DNA from: Gammaproteobacteria bacterium
GTDB taxonomy: Bacteria; Pseudomonadota; Gammaproteobacteria; Steroidobacterales; Steroidobacteraceae
Direction: 5' to 3'
NCBI GenBank assembly: GCA_016882265.1
Contig: VGVB01000002.1
Location: 62,001 to 126,000, forward strand
DNA: 64,000 nucleotides
Under the pieces are notes generated by a model. The model searched no databases. It was not told the origin of the DNA and saw only the letters and a program-made list of their open reading frames with translations. Within the stretch, counting starts at the first letter, position 1. Each line of letters opens with the position of its first letter. Positions 11,148 to 22,404 of the stretch are shown piece by piece. The position numbers were made by a program, and so were the translations under genes.

Positions 11148-12023
11148 TCAAGGACCCGGGTCGCCGGCCCCGTGACATGGCAGCCTGAACCAGCTCCGGC
11201 CGCTGGCCGCCGGCGGTGGTGGTCGACCGGCGCGGATATTGAATTGCACGGCCGGGTACAGCAGCCGCGGCAGATCCAGACCGGCATCGCGGCTGCGGCG
11301 CAGGGCGATGAACTCCGCGGCGGCCGTGCCGTCGCGAACGTGGATGTTGCCGGCGCGCTCGGCGGCGATCGTCGTCTCGCAGCGCGGTTCACGGCCGCCC
11401 GGAGCATAGTCGTGGCAGACAAAGACCCTGGTCGCCGGCGGCAGGCCATAGAGCCGCTGAATCGACGCCCACAGCGACCCGGCGTCGCCGCCCGGGAAGT
11501 CGCAGCGCGCCGTGCCGCTGTCCGGCAGGAAGATCGAATCGCCGACGAACACCGCATCGCCGATGAGATAGCTCAGGCTGTCACTCGTATGCCCAGGAGT
11601 CGTGATCACCTGCACCCGGAGCGAACCCAGCGCGAGATTCTCGCCGTCTTCGAGCAGCCGGTCGAACTGCCGGCCATCCGTTACGAATTCCGGCTCCAGG
11701 TCGAGGAGTGCAGCGAACGCCCGCTGCACGTCGCGGATTCCGCTGCCAATGGCAATGTGACCACCGAGGCCGGCCTGCAGACGCCGGGCGGCGGTCAGGT
11801 GGTCCGCATGGGCATGAGTCTCGAGAATCCACTCGACCGTCAGCCTGCGGTCGCGCACAACAGCCGCGATTTCATCCGCCGCGGCGCCGCCGCAGCGGCC
11901 CGAATACAGGTCGAAGTCGAGCACCGGATCGATGATGGCCGCGGCGCGCGTCCGCGGATCACTGACCACGTAGCTCCACGTGGCGGTAGCCGCATGCCTG
12001 AATGGGCGCACTTCCGGTTGCAC
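11148..12023 (-). CDS. MBL-fold hydrolase, ETHE1/persulfide-dioxygenase-like
   Basis: THAHADHLTAA metal motif, TTPGHTSDSLSYLIGDAVFVGDSIF, VCHDY. GTG start at 12023 inferred; the longer listed ORF overlaps cysB and is not credible upstream of this. Confidence 0.8.
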   Translation of the reverse strand: MQPEVRPFRHAATATWSYVVSDPRTRAAAIIDPVLDFDLYSGRCGGAAADEIAAVVRDRRLTVEWILETHAHADHLTAARRLQAGLGGHIAIGSGIRDVQRAFAALLDLEPEFVTDGRQFDRLLEDGENLALGSLRVQVITTPGHTSDSLSYLIGDAVFVGDSIFLPDSGTARCDFPGGDAGSLWASIQRLYGLPPATRVFVCHDYAPGGREPRCETTIAAERAGNIHVRDGTAAAEFIALRRSRDAGLDLPRLLYPAVQFNIRAGRPPPPAASGRSWFRLPCHGAGDPGP

Positions 12024-12167
12024 TGCAGGCAGTCCTGGGCCGCTCCCCGCGGCCGGCCGTGGCCGCCACGGAGATTCCAGCACAGTTCGCGGCGGCATGC
12101 CAATGCCGCGAGCACCAGCACCGCGCCCGCTGCGTATAATCAGGCGCCGGACCAGCAGTGATCGCCT

Positions 12168-13142
12168 ATGAAACTCCACCAGCTCCGCTATCTGGCTGCC
12201 GTCGTGCAGAACGGGCTGAACATCACGGCCGCGGCGCGCGCGCTGCACACTTCGCAGCCGGGCGTCAGCAAGCAGATCAAGCTGTTCGAGGACGAACTCG
12301 GTTTCCAGGTGTTCGAGCGGGAGGGCCGCAACCTGACCCGCATCACGCCGGCGGGCGAGCAGGTCGTGCAGCGCGCGCTGCGCATCCTCGAGGAGACCGA
12401 CAACATCCGGCGCCTGTCGGCCGAATTCCAGGACCAGCGGCGCGGCGCACTGTCGATCGGCACGACCCATACGCAGGCGCGCTACGTGCTGCCGTCGATC
12501 ATCAAGCGTTTCCGCGCTGCCTACCCGGAGGTCAACCTGCACCTGCACCAGGGCACCGCCGAGCAGATCGCCGACCTGGCCGCGGCCGACCGGATCGACT
12601 TCGCGATCGCGACCGGTGCGCAGGAGCTGTTCCCCGCGCTGGCGTTGTTGCCGTGCTACCGCTGGCATCGTGATCTCGTCGTGCCGCGCGATCATCCGCT
12701 GGCCCGGATCCCGAAGCCGTCCCTGAAACAGCTCAGCCAGTATCCGCTGGTGACCTATAACTTCAGTTTCACGGGCAAGTCCTCGCTGCCGGAGCTGTTC
12801 GAGCGCGCCGGCCTGCCGCTCAACGTGGCCCTGACCGCGCAGGACGCGGATGTGATCAAGACCTACGTGCGGCTCGGGCTCGGCGTCGGCATCGTCGCCT
12901 GCATGACGCTCGATGAAGGCGCGGATGCGGATCTCGTGGTCATCGACGCCGCGCACCTGCTGGCTGAACACGTGACCTGGCTCGGCGTCCGCCGCGGCCG
13001 CCTGCTGCGCGGCTACATGTACGAGTTCATGCGGTTGTTCGCGCCGCACCTGACCCGCCGGCTGGTGGACCAGGCGCTGCGCGCGGCGGATGCGGCCCAG
13101 GTCGAACCGATCTTCCGCTCGATCCGTCTGCCGCACTATTGA
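12168..13142 (+). CDS. cysB: LysR-family transcriptional regulator CysB
   Basis: MKLHQLRYLAAVVQNGLNITAAARALHTSQPGVSKQIKLFEDELGFQVFER, CysB-like throughout (TTHTQARYVLP, LGLGVGIVA). Confidence 0.85.
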   Translation: MKLHQLRYLAAVVQNGLNITAAARALHTSQPGVSKQIKLFEDELGFQVFEREGRNLTRITPAGEQVVQRALRILEETDNIRRLSAEFQDQRRGALSIGTTHTQARYVLPSIIKRFRAAYPEVNLHLHQGTAEQIADLAAADRIDFAIATGAQELFPALALLPCYRWHRDLVVPRDHPLARIPKPSLKQLSQYPLVTYNFSFTGKSSLPELFERAGLPLNVALTAQDADVIKTYVRLGLGVGIVACMTLDEGADADLVVIDAAHLLAEHVTWLGVRRGRLLRGYMYEFMRLFAPHLTRRLVDQALRAADAAQVEPIFRSIRLPHY

Positions 13143-13149
13143 GGCATCG

Positions 13150-15563
13150 ATGAACCAGGGCGATTTCGAGAAACTCGGCGCGTTCTATCTCGGCCGGGAA
13201 TACGATCCGCAGACGCGGGCCCTGGCTGACGAGCCGCTGCTCTACGATTCGCGCGACCTGACCACGCACGCCGTCTGCGTCGGCATGACCGGCAGCGGCA
13301 AGACCGGCTTGTGTATCGGCCTGATCGAAGAAGCTGCGCTGGACGGGATCCCGGCGCTGATCGTCGATCCAAAGGGCGATATCACCAACCTCGCGCTGAC
13401 TTTTCCGGAGCTGAGCGCGGCGGAATTCCGGCCCTGGATCGATGCCGCCGAGGCCGCGCGCCGCGGCCTCACGCCGGACGAATTCGCCGCCCGGACCGCG
13501 GCGAGCTGGCGGCGTGGCCTCGCGGAATGGGGCCAGGACGGTGACCGCATCCGGCGCCTGCGCGAGGCCGCCGCGGTCACCATCTACACTCCGGGCAGCC
13601 GGGCCGGGCAGCCGCTGTCGGTACTGCGCTCATTTGCCCCGCCGGCAGACAACCGCGATCCGGCGGCGCTGCGCGAACGGATCGCGGGCGCCGTGTCGGG
13701 CCTGCTCGGACTCGTCGGCGTGGATGCCGATCCGCTGCAGAGCCGCGAGCACATCCTGCTCTCGTCCATCGTCGATGCAGCCTGGAGTCAGGGGCAAGCG
13801 CTTGACCTCGCTGCCCTGATCGGCGCAATCCAGAAGCCGCCGTTCGACAAGGTCGGTGTCTTCGATGTGGAGACCTTCTATCCGGCGCAGGAGCGGCTCG
13901 GCCTGGCGATGGCGCTGAACCGGTTGCTGGCCGCGCCGGGCTTCAGCGTCTGGCTCGAGGGCGAGCCACTCGACGTACAGCGCCTGCTGTACACCGTCGC
14001 TGGCCGCCCGCGCATCGCCATCGTCTCGATCGCGCACCTGAACGACGCCGAGCGCATGTTCGTCGTCACGCTGCTGCTCAACGAACTGCTGGGTTGGATG
14101 CGCCAGCAGTCGGGCACCTCGGCATTGCGTGCGCTGTTCTACATGGACGAGATCTTCGGCTACTTTCCGCCGACCGCGATGCCGCCATCCAAGCTGCCGA
14201 TGCTGACGCTGCTGAAACAGGCCCGCGCCTTTGGCCTCGGCCTCGTGCTCGCAACCCAGAATCCGGTGGATCTCGATTACAAGGGCCTGTCCAACGCAGG
14301 GACCTGGTTCATCGGCCGGCTGCAGACCGAACGCGACCAGCAACGAGTGATCGAGGGCCTCACCAGCGCGCTCACCGGAGCTGGCTTCGACCGCGCTACG
14401 CTCGAGCGACTCATGGCTGGAATTGCGCCGCGCGTGTTCCTGCTGCGCAATGTCCACGACGATGCGCCACTGTTGTTCCAGACCCGCTGGGTTCTCGCCT
14501 GGCTGCGTGGGCCGCTCACGCTGACCGAGATCAGCCAACTGATGCCCACACCGATGCCGGCGATCGCCACCGCGGCGGCCGCAGCGGCGCCCGCGCCGGC
14601 ACCGATTCCGGGGGCCACCCGCCGGCCGGTGCTGCCGGCGGGAGTACGGGAAGTCTTCCTCGCCGCTCGGCAGGGCGAGGGCCCGGTCGTGTACCGGCCA
14701 CGGATCGCAGCGACCGCCGAGCTGCACTATGTCGACAAGGCCGCCGGCCTGGATTCCTGGACCAGAGTCACGCTGCTCGCGCCGCTCGGTGATGCGGACG
14801 GCGCGCCGTTGTGGGGCGAAGCGGTGGAAATCCGCAACCTCGACGCGGCACTCGCCACCGGACCGCTGGAGGCGGCACAGTTCGCGGACCTGCCCGGACC
14901 GGCGCTCCGTGCCACGAGCTACGCTGAATGGGCCCGCACGCTCGGCGCGCATCTGTATCAGCACGGTGCCCGCGAGTTCCTGTCCTGCCCGGCCCTGAAG
15001 CTGACCTCGGCCGCCGCAGAGTCGGAAGGTGACTTCCGCGCCCGCATTGCCCACGCGCTGCACGAGCATCGCGACCGGGAGATCGACCGCCTGCGCGAGC
15101 GTTACGCCGGCAAGCTGCGGGCGCTCGAGGAGCGGCGGCGCCGCGCCGGCGAGCGCGTCGAGCGGGAAAAGTCGCAGTACCAGCAGCGCCAGCTCGATAC
15201 CGTCGTTTCGATCGGCAGCAGCGTGCTCGGGGCGATCTTCGGCGGCCGGCGCTCAGCAGCCACGCGTGCCGGCACCGCGGCCCGCTCGGCCGGGCGTGTG
15301 TTCGGCGAGCGCGGCGACGTGGCCCGCGCCAGCGAGAATCTCGGGACGCTGAATGCGGAGCATGCGGCACTGCTGCAGCAGATCGAGCGCGAGGCCGCGG
15401 AACTCACGGCGGCGCTCGATCCCGCGCGTGCCGGGCTGAACCGCACCCGCATTGCGCCGCGCAAGTCCGATCTCGGCATCGCGCCGCTCGCACTCGCCTG
15501 GGAACCATGGCGGGTCGCAGCCGACGGACTCCCGCGTCTCGCCACCGCCGGCGACCCGGGGCG

Positions 15564-15567
<4 letters not shown>
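13150..15567 (+). CDS. HerA/DUF853-like ATP-binding protein with C-terminal coiled coil
   Basis: Walker A GMTGSGKTGL, LIVDPKGDI, Walker B LRALFYMDEIFGYFP, LLKQARAFGLGLVLATQNPVDLDYKGLSNAGTWFIGRLQTERDQ. Confidence 0.8.
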
Positions 15568-16820
<1,253 letters not shown>

Positions 16821-16894
16821 GGCCAACCCGTGGAATCCTTGCAAATCAGATAGTTACGAAGATAGCGACGGGCCCGCCGGAGACTTGGCGTACA

Positions 16895-16913
16895 AATGGG
16901 AATGATTCTTATT
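16895..16913 (+). promoter_or_regulatory. Putative Fur box
   Basis: AATGGGAATGATTCTTATT matches AATGAGAATGATTCTCATT at 17 of 19 positions, upstream of a TonB receptor. Confidence 0.65.
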
Positions 16914-16968
16914 GCCAAGAGAGGCCCGATCGCCTAGAGTCAGGCGGCATCCACGAGAGGACGCCGTC

Positions 16969-19218
16969 TTGAGATCACGTTCGTTCGCACTGCCCTGTTT
17001 CAGCGTTGCCTGTTTGCTCGGCCTGACCGCGCTGGCCGACGAACCGAATCCCGACACCCTGCTCGATCGGATCGTGGTCAGTGCGACGAAGCTGTCCGCT
17101 CGCGAAGCCGCGGGTTCGGTGCATGTGATCACGGAAGCAGAGCTGGCCGAACAGGCAAGCACGGATATTCATCGCGTGCTGCGCCAGGTCCCGGGCCTCA
17201 ATCTCGTGGAGGAAGAAGGCTTCGGCATCCGGCCCAACATCGGAATCCGCGGTTCCGGCACCGACCGCAACGCGAAGATCGCGGTGCTCGAGGATGGAGT
17301 ACCGATTGCGCCGGCACCGTACTCGGCACCGTCGGCCTACTACTTCCCGCGGATCACGCGCATGAGCGCCGTGGAAGTCAGCAAGGGACCCGCGGCAATC
17401 AAGTACGGCCCGCAGACCGTCGCTGGTGCGATCGGCATGACTTCGACCCCGATCCCCGGCGCAGTCGGTGAAGGCCTGGCCGGACGCCTCGAACTCTATG
17501 GCGGTGAATACGGCACGTTGCGCGGACACGCGGTGGCCGGCGGCTGGTTGGAGTTCGGCAGCGAGCGGGACCTGGGCTTCAGCCTGGAGTTGTTGCGGGA
17601 GGAATCCAACGGCTTCAAGCAGCTCGATTCGGGTGGTGGCACCGGTTTCCGGATCGAGGACTACGTGGCAAAGCTGGCGCTGCGCGACCATGGGGCCGCG
17701 CGGCCGGCGCAGTCGCTGGAGCTGAAGCTGCAGCGTTCGACCGAGGACTCCGACGAGACCTATCTCGGCCTCAGCCGCGGCGACTTTCTCGCCAGTCCCT
17801 ATCGGCGCTACCGCGCCAGTCAGCTCGATCACATCGATGTCACACATGCACTCGCCCAGCTCACCCACCGCGTCGACTTCAGCGACGCGCTCGACCTGAC
17901 GACGATCGCCTATCACACGAGGACCGAGCGTGCCTGGTACAAACTGAACGACGTGCGCAACGCCGCGAATACGTTGTTCGTCAGCCTGACCAGCATTCTC
18001 GCGGCGCCACAGTCCTGGCCGGTGGAGTTCGCAGCACTGGTCGGCGCTCCCGGAACGACCACGGCCGCCGGCGCCCTGCGCGTCCGTAACAACCAGCGTG
18101 AATACGCGGCCGCAGGAGTGCAGTCGGTGCTGGGACTGACGCTGGACACCGGCATGATCGGTCATGACCTCGAACTGTCGGCGCGCTGGCACCGCGACGA
18201 AGAAGATCGTTACCAGCACGATGACCGCTTCCAGATGGTCAACGGCCTGATGCTCCTGACCACGGCCGGGGCGCCGGGCAGCCAGGACAACCGGATCGGG
18301 GAGGCCGCGGCCTGGGCCGTCTACCTGCGCGACACGATGCAGGTCGGGAATTGGACGCTGGCCCCAGGCGTGCGCTACGAGTCCATCCGGCTCACCCAGC
18401 GCAACTGGGGACCGGCCGACCCCGGCCGCGCCGGTCAGCCCGAGCCGGCGCGCAATTCCGTATCGGCGCTGCTGCCGGGACTGGGAATCACACGCAGCCT
18501 CGGCGACTCCCTGCTGCTGGTGGCCGGCGCACACCGCGGCTTCGTCAGCCCGGCCCCGGGCTCCACGGTCAACCCGGAGCTGTCCTGGAATTTCGAGTTG
18601 GGCCTGCGCTTCGATGGAGTGCTGGGCGGCGCGGAGGCCATGGCCTTCCTCGTCGACTACTCGAACCTGATCGGCACCTGCACCGCCTCGACCGGCGGCG
18701 GCTGCACGATCGGCGACCAGTACAATGGCGGCGAGGTTCGCGTCCACGGTCTCGAGTTCCTGGCCCACATCGATGCCGGCAAGGCCTTCGACCTGCCAGT
18801 GGCGATTCCGCTGTCCGCCAGCTTCACCTGGACCGAGGGCGAGTTCCGCAGCAGCTTCGCCAGCGGTTTCAGTGAGTGGGGCACCGTCACTGCGGGCGAC
18901 GATCTGCCGTATGTCCCCGAGCACCAGCTTGCGCTTCGTGCCGGCCTTGCCGGCGCCCGCTGGCGGCTGGACCTGGCTGCGAATTTCGTCAGCGCCGCGC
19001 GGGCGCGTGCCGGCAGCGGCCCGATTGCGCTGAGCGAGCGAGTGGATTCACGCACGCTCGTCGATCTCTCCGGCGATTTCGAGGTCAGCCCTGGCCTGAA
19101 CCTGTTTGCCTCGGTGCAGAACCTGACCGGAGAGGTCTGCAACGTGGCGCTGCGCCCAGCCGGCTGGCGCCCCGGTGCTCCGCGCACGCTGCTGGCCGGC
19201 CTGCGCCTGCGCTTCTGA
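16969..19218 (+). CDS. TonB-dependent receptor, iron-type (FecA-like)
   Basis: DRIVVSATKLSAREAAGSVHVITEAEL, plug NIGIRGSGTDRNAKIAVLEDGVPIAPAPYSAPSAYYFP, C-terminal aromatic LRLRF. TTG start inferred. Confidence 0.8.
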   Translation: MRSRSFALPCFSVACLLGLTALADEPNPDTLLDRIVVSATKLSAREAAGSVHVITEAELAEQASTDIHRVLRQVPGLNLVEEEGFGIRPNIGIRGSGTDRNAKIAVLEDGVPIAPAPYSAPSAYYFPRITRMSAVEVSKGPAAIKYGPQTVAGAIGMTSTPIPGAVGEGLAGRLELYGGEYGTLRGHAVAGGWLEFGSERDLGFSLELLREESNGFKQLDSGGGTGFRIEDYVAKLALRDHGAARPAQSLELKLQRSTEDSDETYLGLSRGDFLASPYRRYRASQLDHIDVTHALAQLTHRVDFSDALDLTTIAYHTRTERAWYKLNDVRNAANTLFVSLTSILAAPQSWPVEFAALVGAPGTTTAAGALRVRNNQREYAAAGVQSVLGLTLDTGMIGHDLELSARWHRDEEDRYQHDDRFQMVNGLMLLTTAGAPGSQDNRIGEAAAWAVYLRDTMQVGNWTLAPGVRYESIRLTQRNWGPADPGRAGQPEPARNSVSALLPGLGITRSLGDSLLLVAGAHRGFVSPAPGSTVNPELSWNFELGLRFDGVLGGAEAMAFLVDYSNLIGTCTASTGGGCTIGDQYNGGEVRVHGLEFLAHIDAGKAFDLPVAIPLSASFTWTEGEFRSSFASGFSEWGTVTAGDDLPYVPEHQLALRAGLAGARWRLDLAANFVSAARARAGSGPIALSERVDSRTLVDLSGDFEVSPGLNLFASVQNLTGEVCNVALRPAGWRPGAPRTLLAGLRLRF

Positions 19219-19235
19219 CCGCGGGCAAGCAGTCC

Positions 19236-19249
19236 TGGACTAATGTCCA
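19236..19249. promoter_or_regulatory. Putative TetR operator
   Basis: TGGAC-TAAT-GTCCA perfect inverted repeat, followed by TTGACA (19254-19259), upstream of the TetR-family remnant. Confidence 0.45.
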
Positions 19250-19268
19250 TCTATTGACACGACGTCAG

Positions 19269-19930
19269 TGCCTGCCTACGCTGGCCGCATATCGTACCTC
19301 GCGCAGCGTCGCGAAGAAGAAAAGGAGCGCCGCCGATTCAGATCGTGGATGCGGCCGAGGCACTCTATGCCCAGCTCGGCTGGGACCAGGTCACCATGGA
19401 TCGGGTCGCGCGCCGCGCCCGGCTGTCGCGCGCGCTGATCTATGTCTACTTCCAGGACCGCAACGAATTGCTGCTCGCGATCACCGAGCGCGCGCTGGCC
19501 GAGTTGCGCCAGCGTTTCCTCGCCGCGGTCGCGCTGCATCCGCTCGGCCTCGAGCAGATGCTCGAGATCGGCCACACTTAACGTGGCGTTCCAGCAGGAG
19601 AAACCGCACCGTTTCGATGCCTGCAACCGCTATCACGCGCACTGCACGACCGGCCAGCCGACTGACGATGCCTGCATGCTGGCTGGCGACGCGGCGATCG
19701 GCGTGATCATCCAGGCATTGCAGCAGGGCCAGGCCGACGGCTCGATCCGCCGCGACCTCGGCAATCCGGTACAGGTCTGCGTGACGCTGTGGGCATTCAC
19801 GCGCGGCCTGATCCAGATCGGCAGCAACAAGGCGCAGGAAATCGCGCGGCTCGGCGTGGGCTACGCCGAGCTGATGGCTGGCTCGTTCAAGCTGCTGCGC
19901 GACCTGCTGGCCGCGCGGCCGGTCGGGTGA
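19269..19930 (+). pseudogene. TetR-family regulator with two frameshifts
   Basis: Three overlapping frames reconstruct MPAYAGRISYLAQRREEEKERRR / IQIVDAAEALYAQLGWDQVTMDRVARRARLSRALIYVYFQDRNELLLAITERAL...LEIGH / YVAFQQEKPHRFDACNRYHAHCT...LLAARPVG. Shifts near 19337 (CGCCGCCG-ATT) and 19580 (CACACTTAACGTGG). Confidence 0.7.
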
Positions 19931-19956
19931 CTGTTTTTTCGCCCTTCATTTGACAC

Positions 19957-21345
19957 ATGTCCAGTTATTCAACAGCAGCCAGAAGGCAGTGCGCACGGCT
20001 CCGCCGGATGGCAGTGGCGGCCGGCGCGCTGGCGCTGCTGCCGCTGGTCGGGCAGGCCAGCGAACCGGAGATTGAGCGGATCGCCGAGGCGCTGGTCGCC
20101 GAGGCGCTCGCCTCGAACCTCGGGCTGCGAGCGGCCGAGGCCGGCGTCATCGAGCGGCGTGCAGCACTCGATGCGGCCCGGGCGCGCTTCCGGCCGGCAC
20201 TCGATCTGCAGCTCCGTTTCACCCGCGCCGACGGCGGCCGTGAGATCGAGCTGCCACTCGGGCCGGCCCAGAGCGCCACGTTCCGGTTCCAGCGGTCGCG
20301 TGAACAGGACAGTGCACTGCGGCTGACCCAGTCGCTCTACGACGCGAGGCTGCCCGCCGCGCGCCAGGCGGCGGCGTTCGGCCACGATGAGGCCCGCCAT
20401 GGCCTGCAGGCATTCGCACGCGAACTCGGCCGCGACGTGAGCCAGGCCTGGTACCGCTTTCTGACGGCCGGCGAGGCGATCGCGATCCTGCGCGCAACCA
20501 GGGAACTGGCGGCCGAGAACCGCCGCGTCAACGCCAGCCTCTACGACAACGGCAAGGTCACGCGCGACCTGGTGCTGCGCGCCGAGGCCGAGCTGCTCGA
20601 GGTCGAGCAGCGTCTGCTGCAGGCCGAGGCGACCGCGACGCTGGCGCGCCAGTATGTCAACCTGCTGTGCAATGCGCCGCTCGACCGGCCGCTCGAGGCC
20701 GCCACGATCGACACCGCCGAGTTGCAGCAGCTCGCGGCCCGGGCCCATCCGCCAGGCGGAGCCGCCGGTCCGGCAATGTTCGAGGAGGCCGCGCTCGCGC
20801 GGCGGGCCGAACTGCGTCAGCTCGACGCTGGTTTGGCCGCGGCCGCCGCCGAGGAACGGCTTGCGCGCGCCGCGTTCCAGCCGCAACTCGCGCTGGTTCT
20901 GGATGCCGGCACGCAGGGCCCGGACTGGGGCTACCGCGAGCACGACCCGTACCTGTTCGCATCCCTGGTGCTGCGCTTCAACCTGTTGAGCGGCGGTGCC
21001 GACCGGGCCGCACTGGCCGCCGCCCGCGCGCGCCGCGCCGGCCTCGGCGCCAGCCGCGAACTGGCCGGACAACAGGTGCGAATCGAGGTCCATGAGGCCT
21101 GGTCCGCACTCGCCGTCGCCGAAGCCTCGCTGCAGACCGCCGAGCGCCGCGTCGCCGCCGCGGCCGCCGCCTGGGAGATCGTCGCCCGCAAACGCAATCT
21201 CGGCCAGGCACCACCGGCCGAAACTCTCGATGCACAGCGCGCGCTGACCGAGGCCCGGCTGAACGCCAACGTCACCCGCTTCGCCGTGCTCGATGCGCTG
21301 GCCGGGCTCAACTATGCGATCGGCGGCACGGAGGTATCCCGATGA
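19957..21345 (+). CDS. TolC-family outer membrane efflux protein
   Basis: Paired coiled-coil pattern (ALASNLGLRAAEAGVIERRAALDAARARFRPALDL; VRIEVHEAWSALAVAEASLQTAERRV). Followed by MFP and RND genes. Confidence 0.85.
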   Translation: MSSYSTAARRQCARLRRMAVAAGALALLPLVGQASEPEIERIAEALVAEALASNLGLRAAEAGVIERRAALDAARARFRPALDLQLRFTRADGGREIELPLGPAQSATFRFQRSREQDSALRLTQSLYDARLPAARQAAAFGHDEARHGLQAFARELGRDVSQAWYRFLTAGEAIAILRATRELAAENRRVNASLYDNGKVTRDLVLRAEAELLEVEQRLLQAEATATLARQYVNLLCNAPLDRPLEAATIDTAELQQLAARAHPPGGAAGPAMFEEAALARRAELRQLDAGLAAAAAEERLARAAFQPQLALVLDAGTQGPDWGYREHDPYLFASLVLRFNLLSGGADRAALAAARARRAGLGASRELAGQQVRIEVHEAWSALAVAEASLQTAERRVAAAAAAWEIVARKRNLGQAPPAETLDAQRALTEARLNANVTRFAVLDALAGLNYAIGGTEVSR

Positions 21346-22394
21346 AACCCCGATCCGGACCGCTGCCGGCACTGCTCGCGGCGGCCACGCTGCTTGCGGC
21401 CGGCTGCGGCCGCGACGCCCCCGCCCCGGTGACGCCGGCGCCAGCGCCGGTACGCGTCGCCACCGTCGCGACCGCGCTGCCCGCCGATGGGCTGCGCGCG
21501 ATCGGTTACGTAGCGCCAGCCTTCGAGGTACGCCTCGCCTTCAAGCACAGCGGTATCGTCCGTGCGCTCCACGCAGCACCGGGCGAGCGCGTGCGCCGCG
21601 GCCAGCTTCTCGCCAGTCAGGCCGACGACGAGCTCGCCGCGGCGCTCGCCCAGGCGCGCGCCCGGGCCGATCAGGCCGCGCGCGACCACGAACGCGGCCA
21701 GTCGCTGCTGGCCGACGAGGTCGCCACCCGCGAACAAGTCGAGAATCTGGCGACCGCGCTTGCGGTCGCCGAGGCCGCGCTGCGCGCCGCCGAGTTCAAC
21801 GCCCGCCACGCGAGCATCGAGGCGCCGGCCGACGGCCTGGTGCTGCAGCAGCTCGCCGAGCCGGGCGAGCTGGTGGCCGCCGGCCAGCCGGTGCTGATCG
21901 TCGGCAGCACCGCCGCGGGCTGGATCGTCCGCGCGGCATTGCCGGATCGCGACGTCGTGCGCGTGGCCATCGGCATGGCGGCGACCGTGGCGCTCGACGC
22001 GTTGCCCGACCAGGAATTCAGCGCGACCGTGACCGAGATCGCCGCTGCCGCCGACCCGGCCACAGGCACCTACGCCATCGAGCTGGCGCTCGCCGGCGAC
22101 ACCGCGCGGCTGGTGCAGGGCCTGGTCGCGCGGGTCACGCTGGCCGGGCCGCAGTCCGAGCCGGTGCCGGTCGTACCAGTGACGGCGCTGCTCGAAGCCG
22201 GCGGCGGCGTCGCGACCGTGTTCGTCGTCAGTGCCGGCGACGCGATCGCGCGGCGGGTGCCGATCCGGCTGGGCCGGCTGCTCGGCGAACAGGTCGAAGT
22301 CCGGGACGGTCTGCGTCCAGGTGAGCGTGTCGTCACCGAGGGCGCCGCCTGGCTGAACGACGGCGCCCGGGTGCGGGTGCTGGACGGGTCCTGA
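21342..22394 (+). CDS. Efflux RND periplasmic adaptor subunit (MFP/HlyD)
   Basis: Lipoprotein N-terminus LLAAGCG; VRLAFKHSGIVRALHAAPGERVRRGQLLA; ASIEAPADGLVLQQLAEPGELVAAGQPVL. Confidence 0.88.
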   Translation: MKPRSGPLPALLAAATLLAAGCGRDAPAPVTPAPAPVRVATVATALPADGLRAIGYVAPAFEVRLAFKHSGIVRALHAAPGERVRRGQLLASQADDELAAALAQARARADQAARDHERGQSLLADEVATREQVENLATALAVAEAALRAAEFNARHASIEAPADGLVLQQLAEPGELVAAGQPVLIVGSTAAGWIVRAALPDRDVVRVAIGMAATVALDALPDQEFSATVTEIAAAADPATGTYAIELALAGDTARLVQGLVARVTLAGPQSEPVPVVPVTALLEAGGGVATVFVVSAGDAIARRVPIRLGRLLGEQVEVRDGLRPGERVVTEGAAWLNDGARVRVLDGS

Positions 22395-22404
22395 GGTCGC
22401 GGCG

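Noticed and set aside
12024-13136. N-terminal half of the 662-aa minus ORF overlapping cysB
   Set aside because: Sequence upstream of VQPEVRPFRH is antisense cysB; only the MBL domain (11148-12023) is credible.
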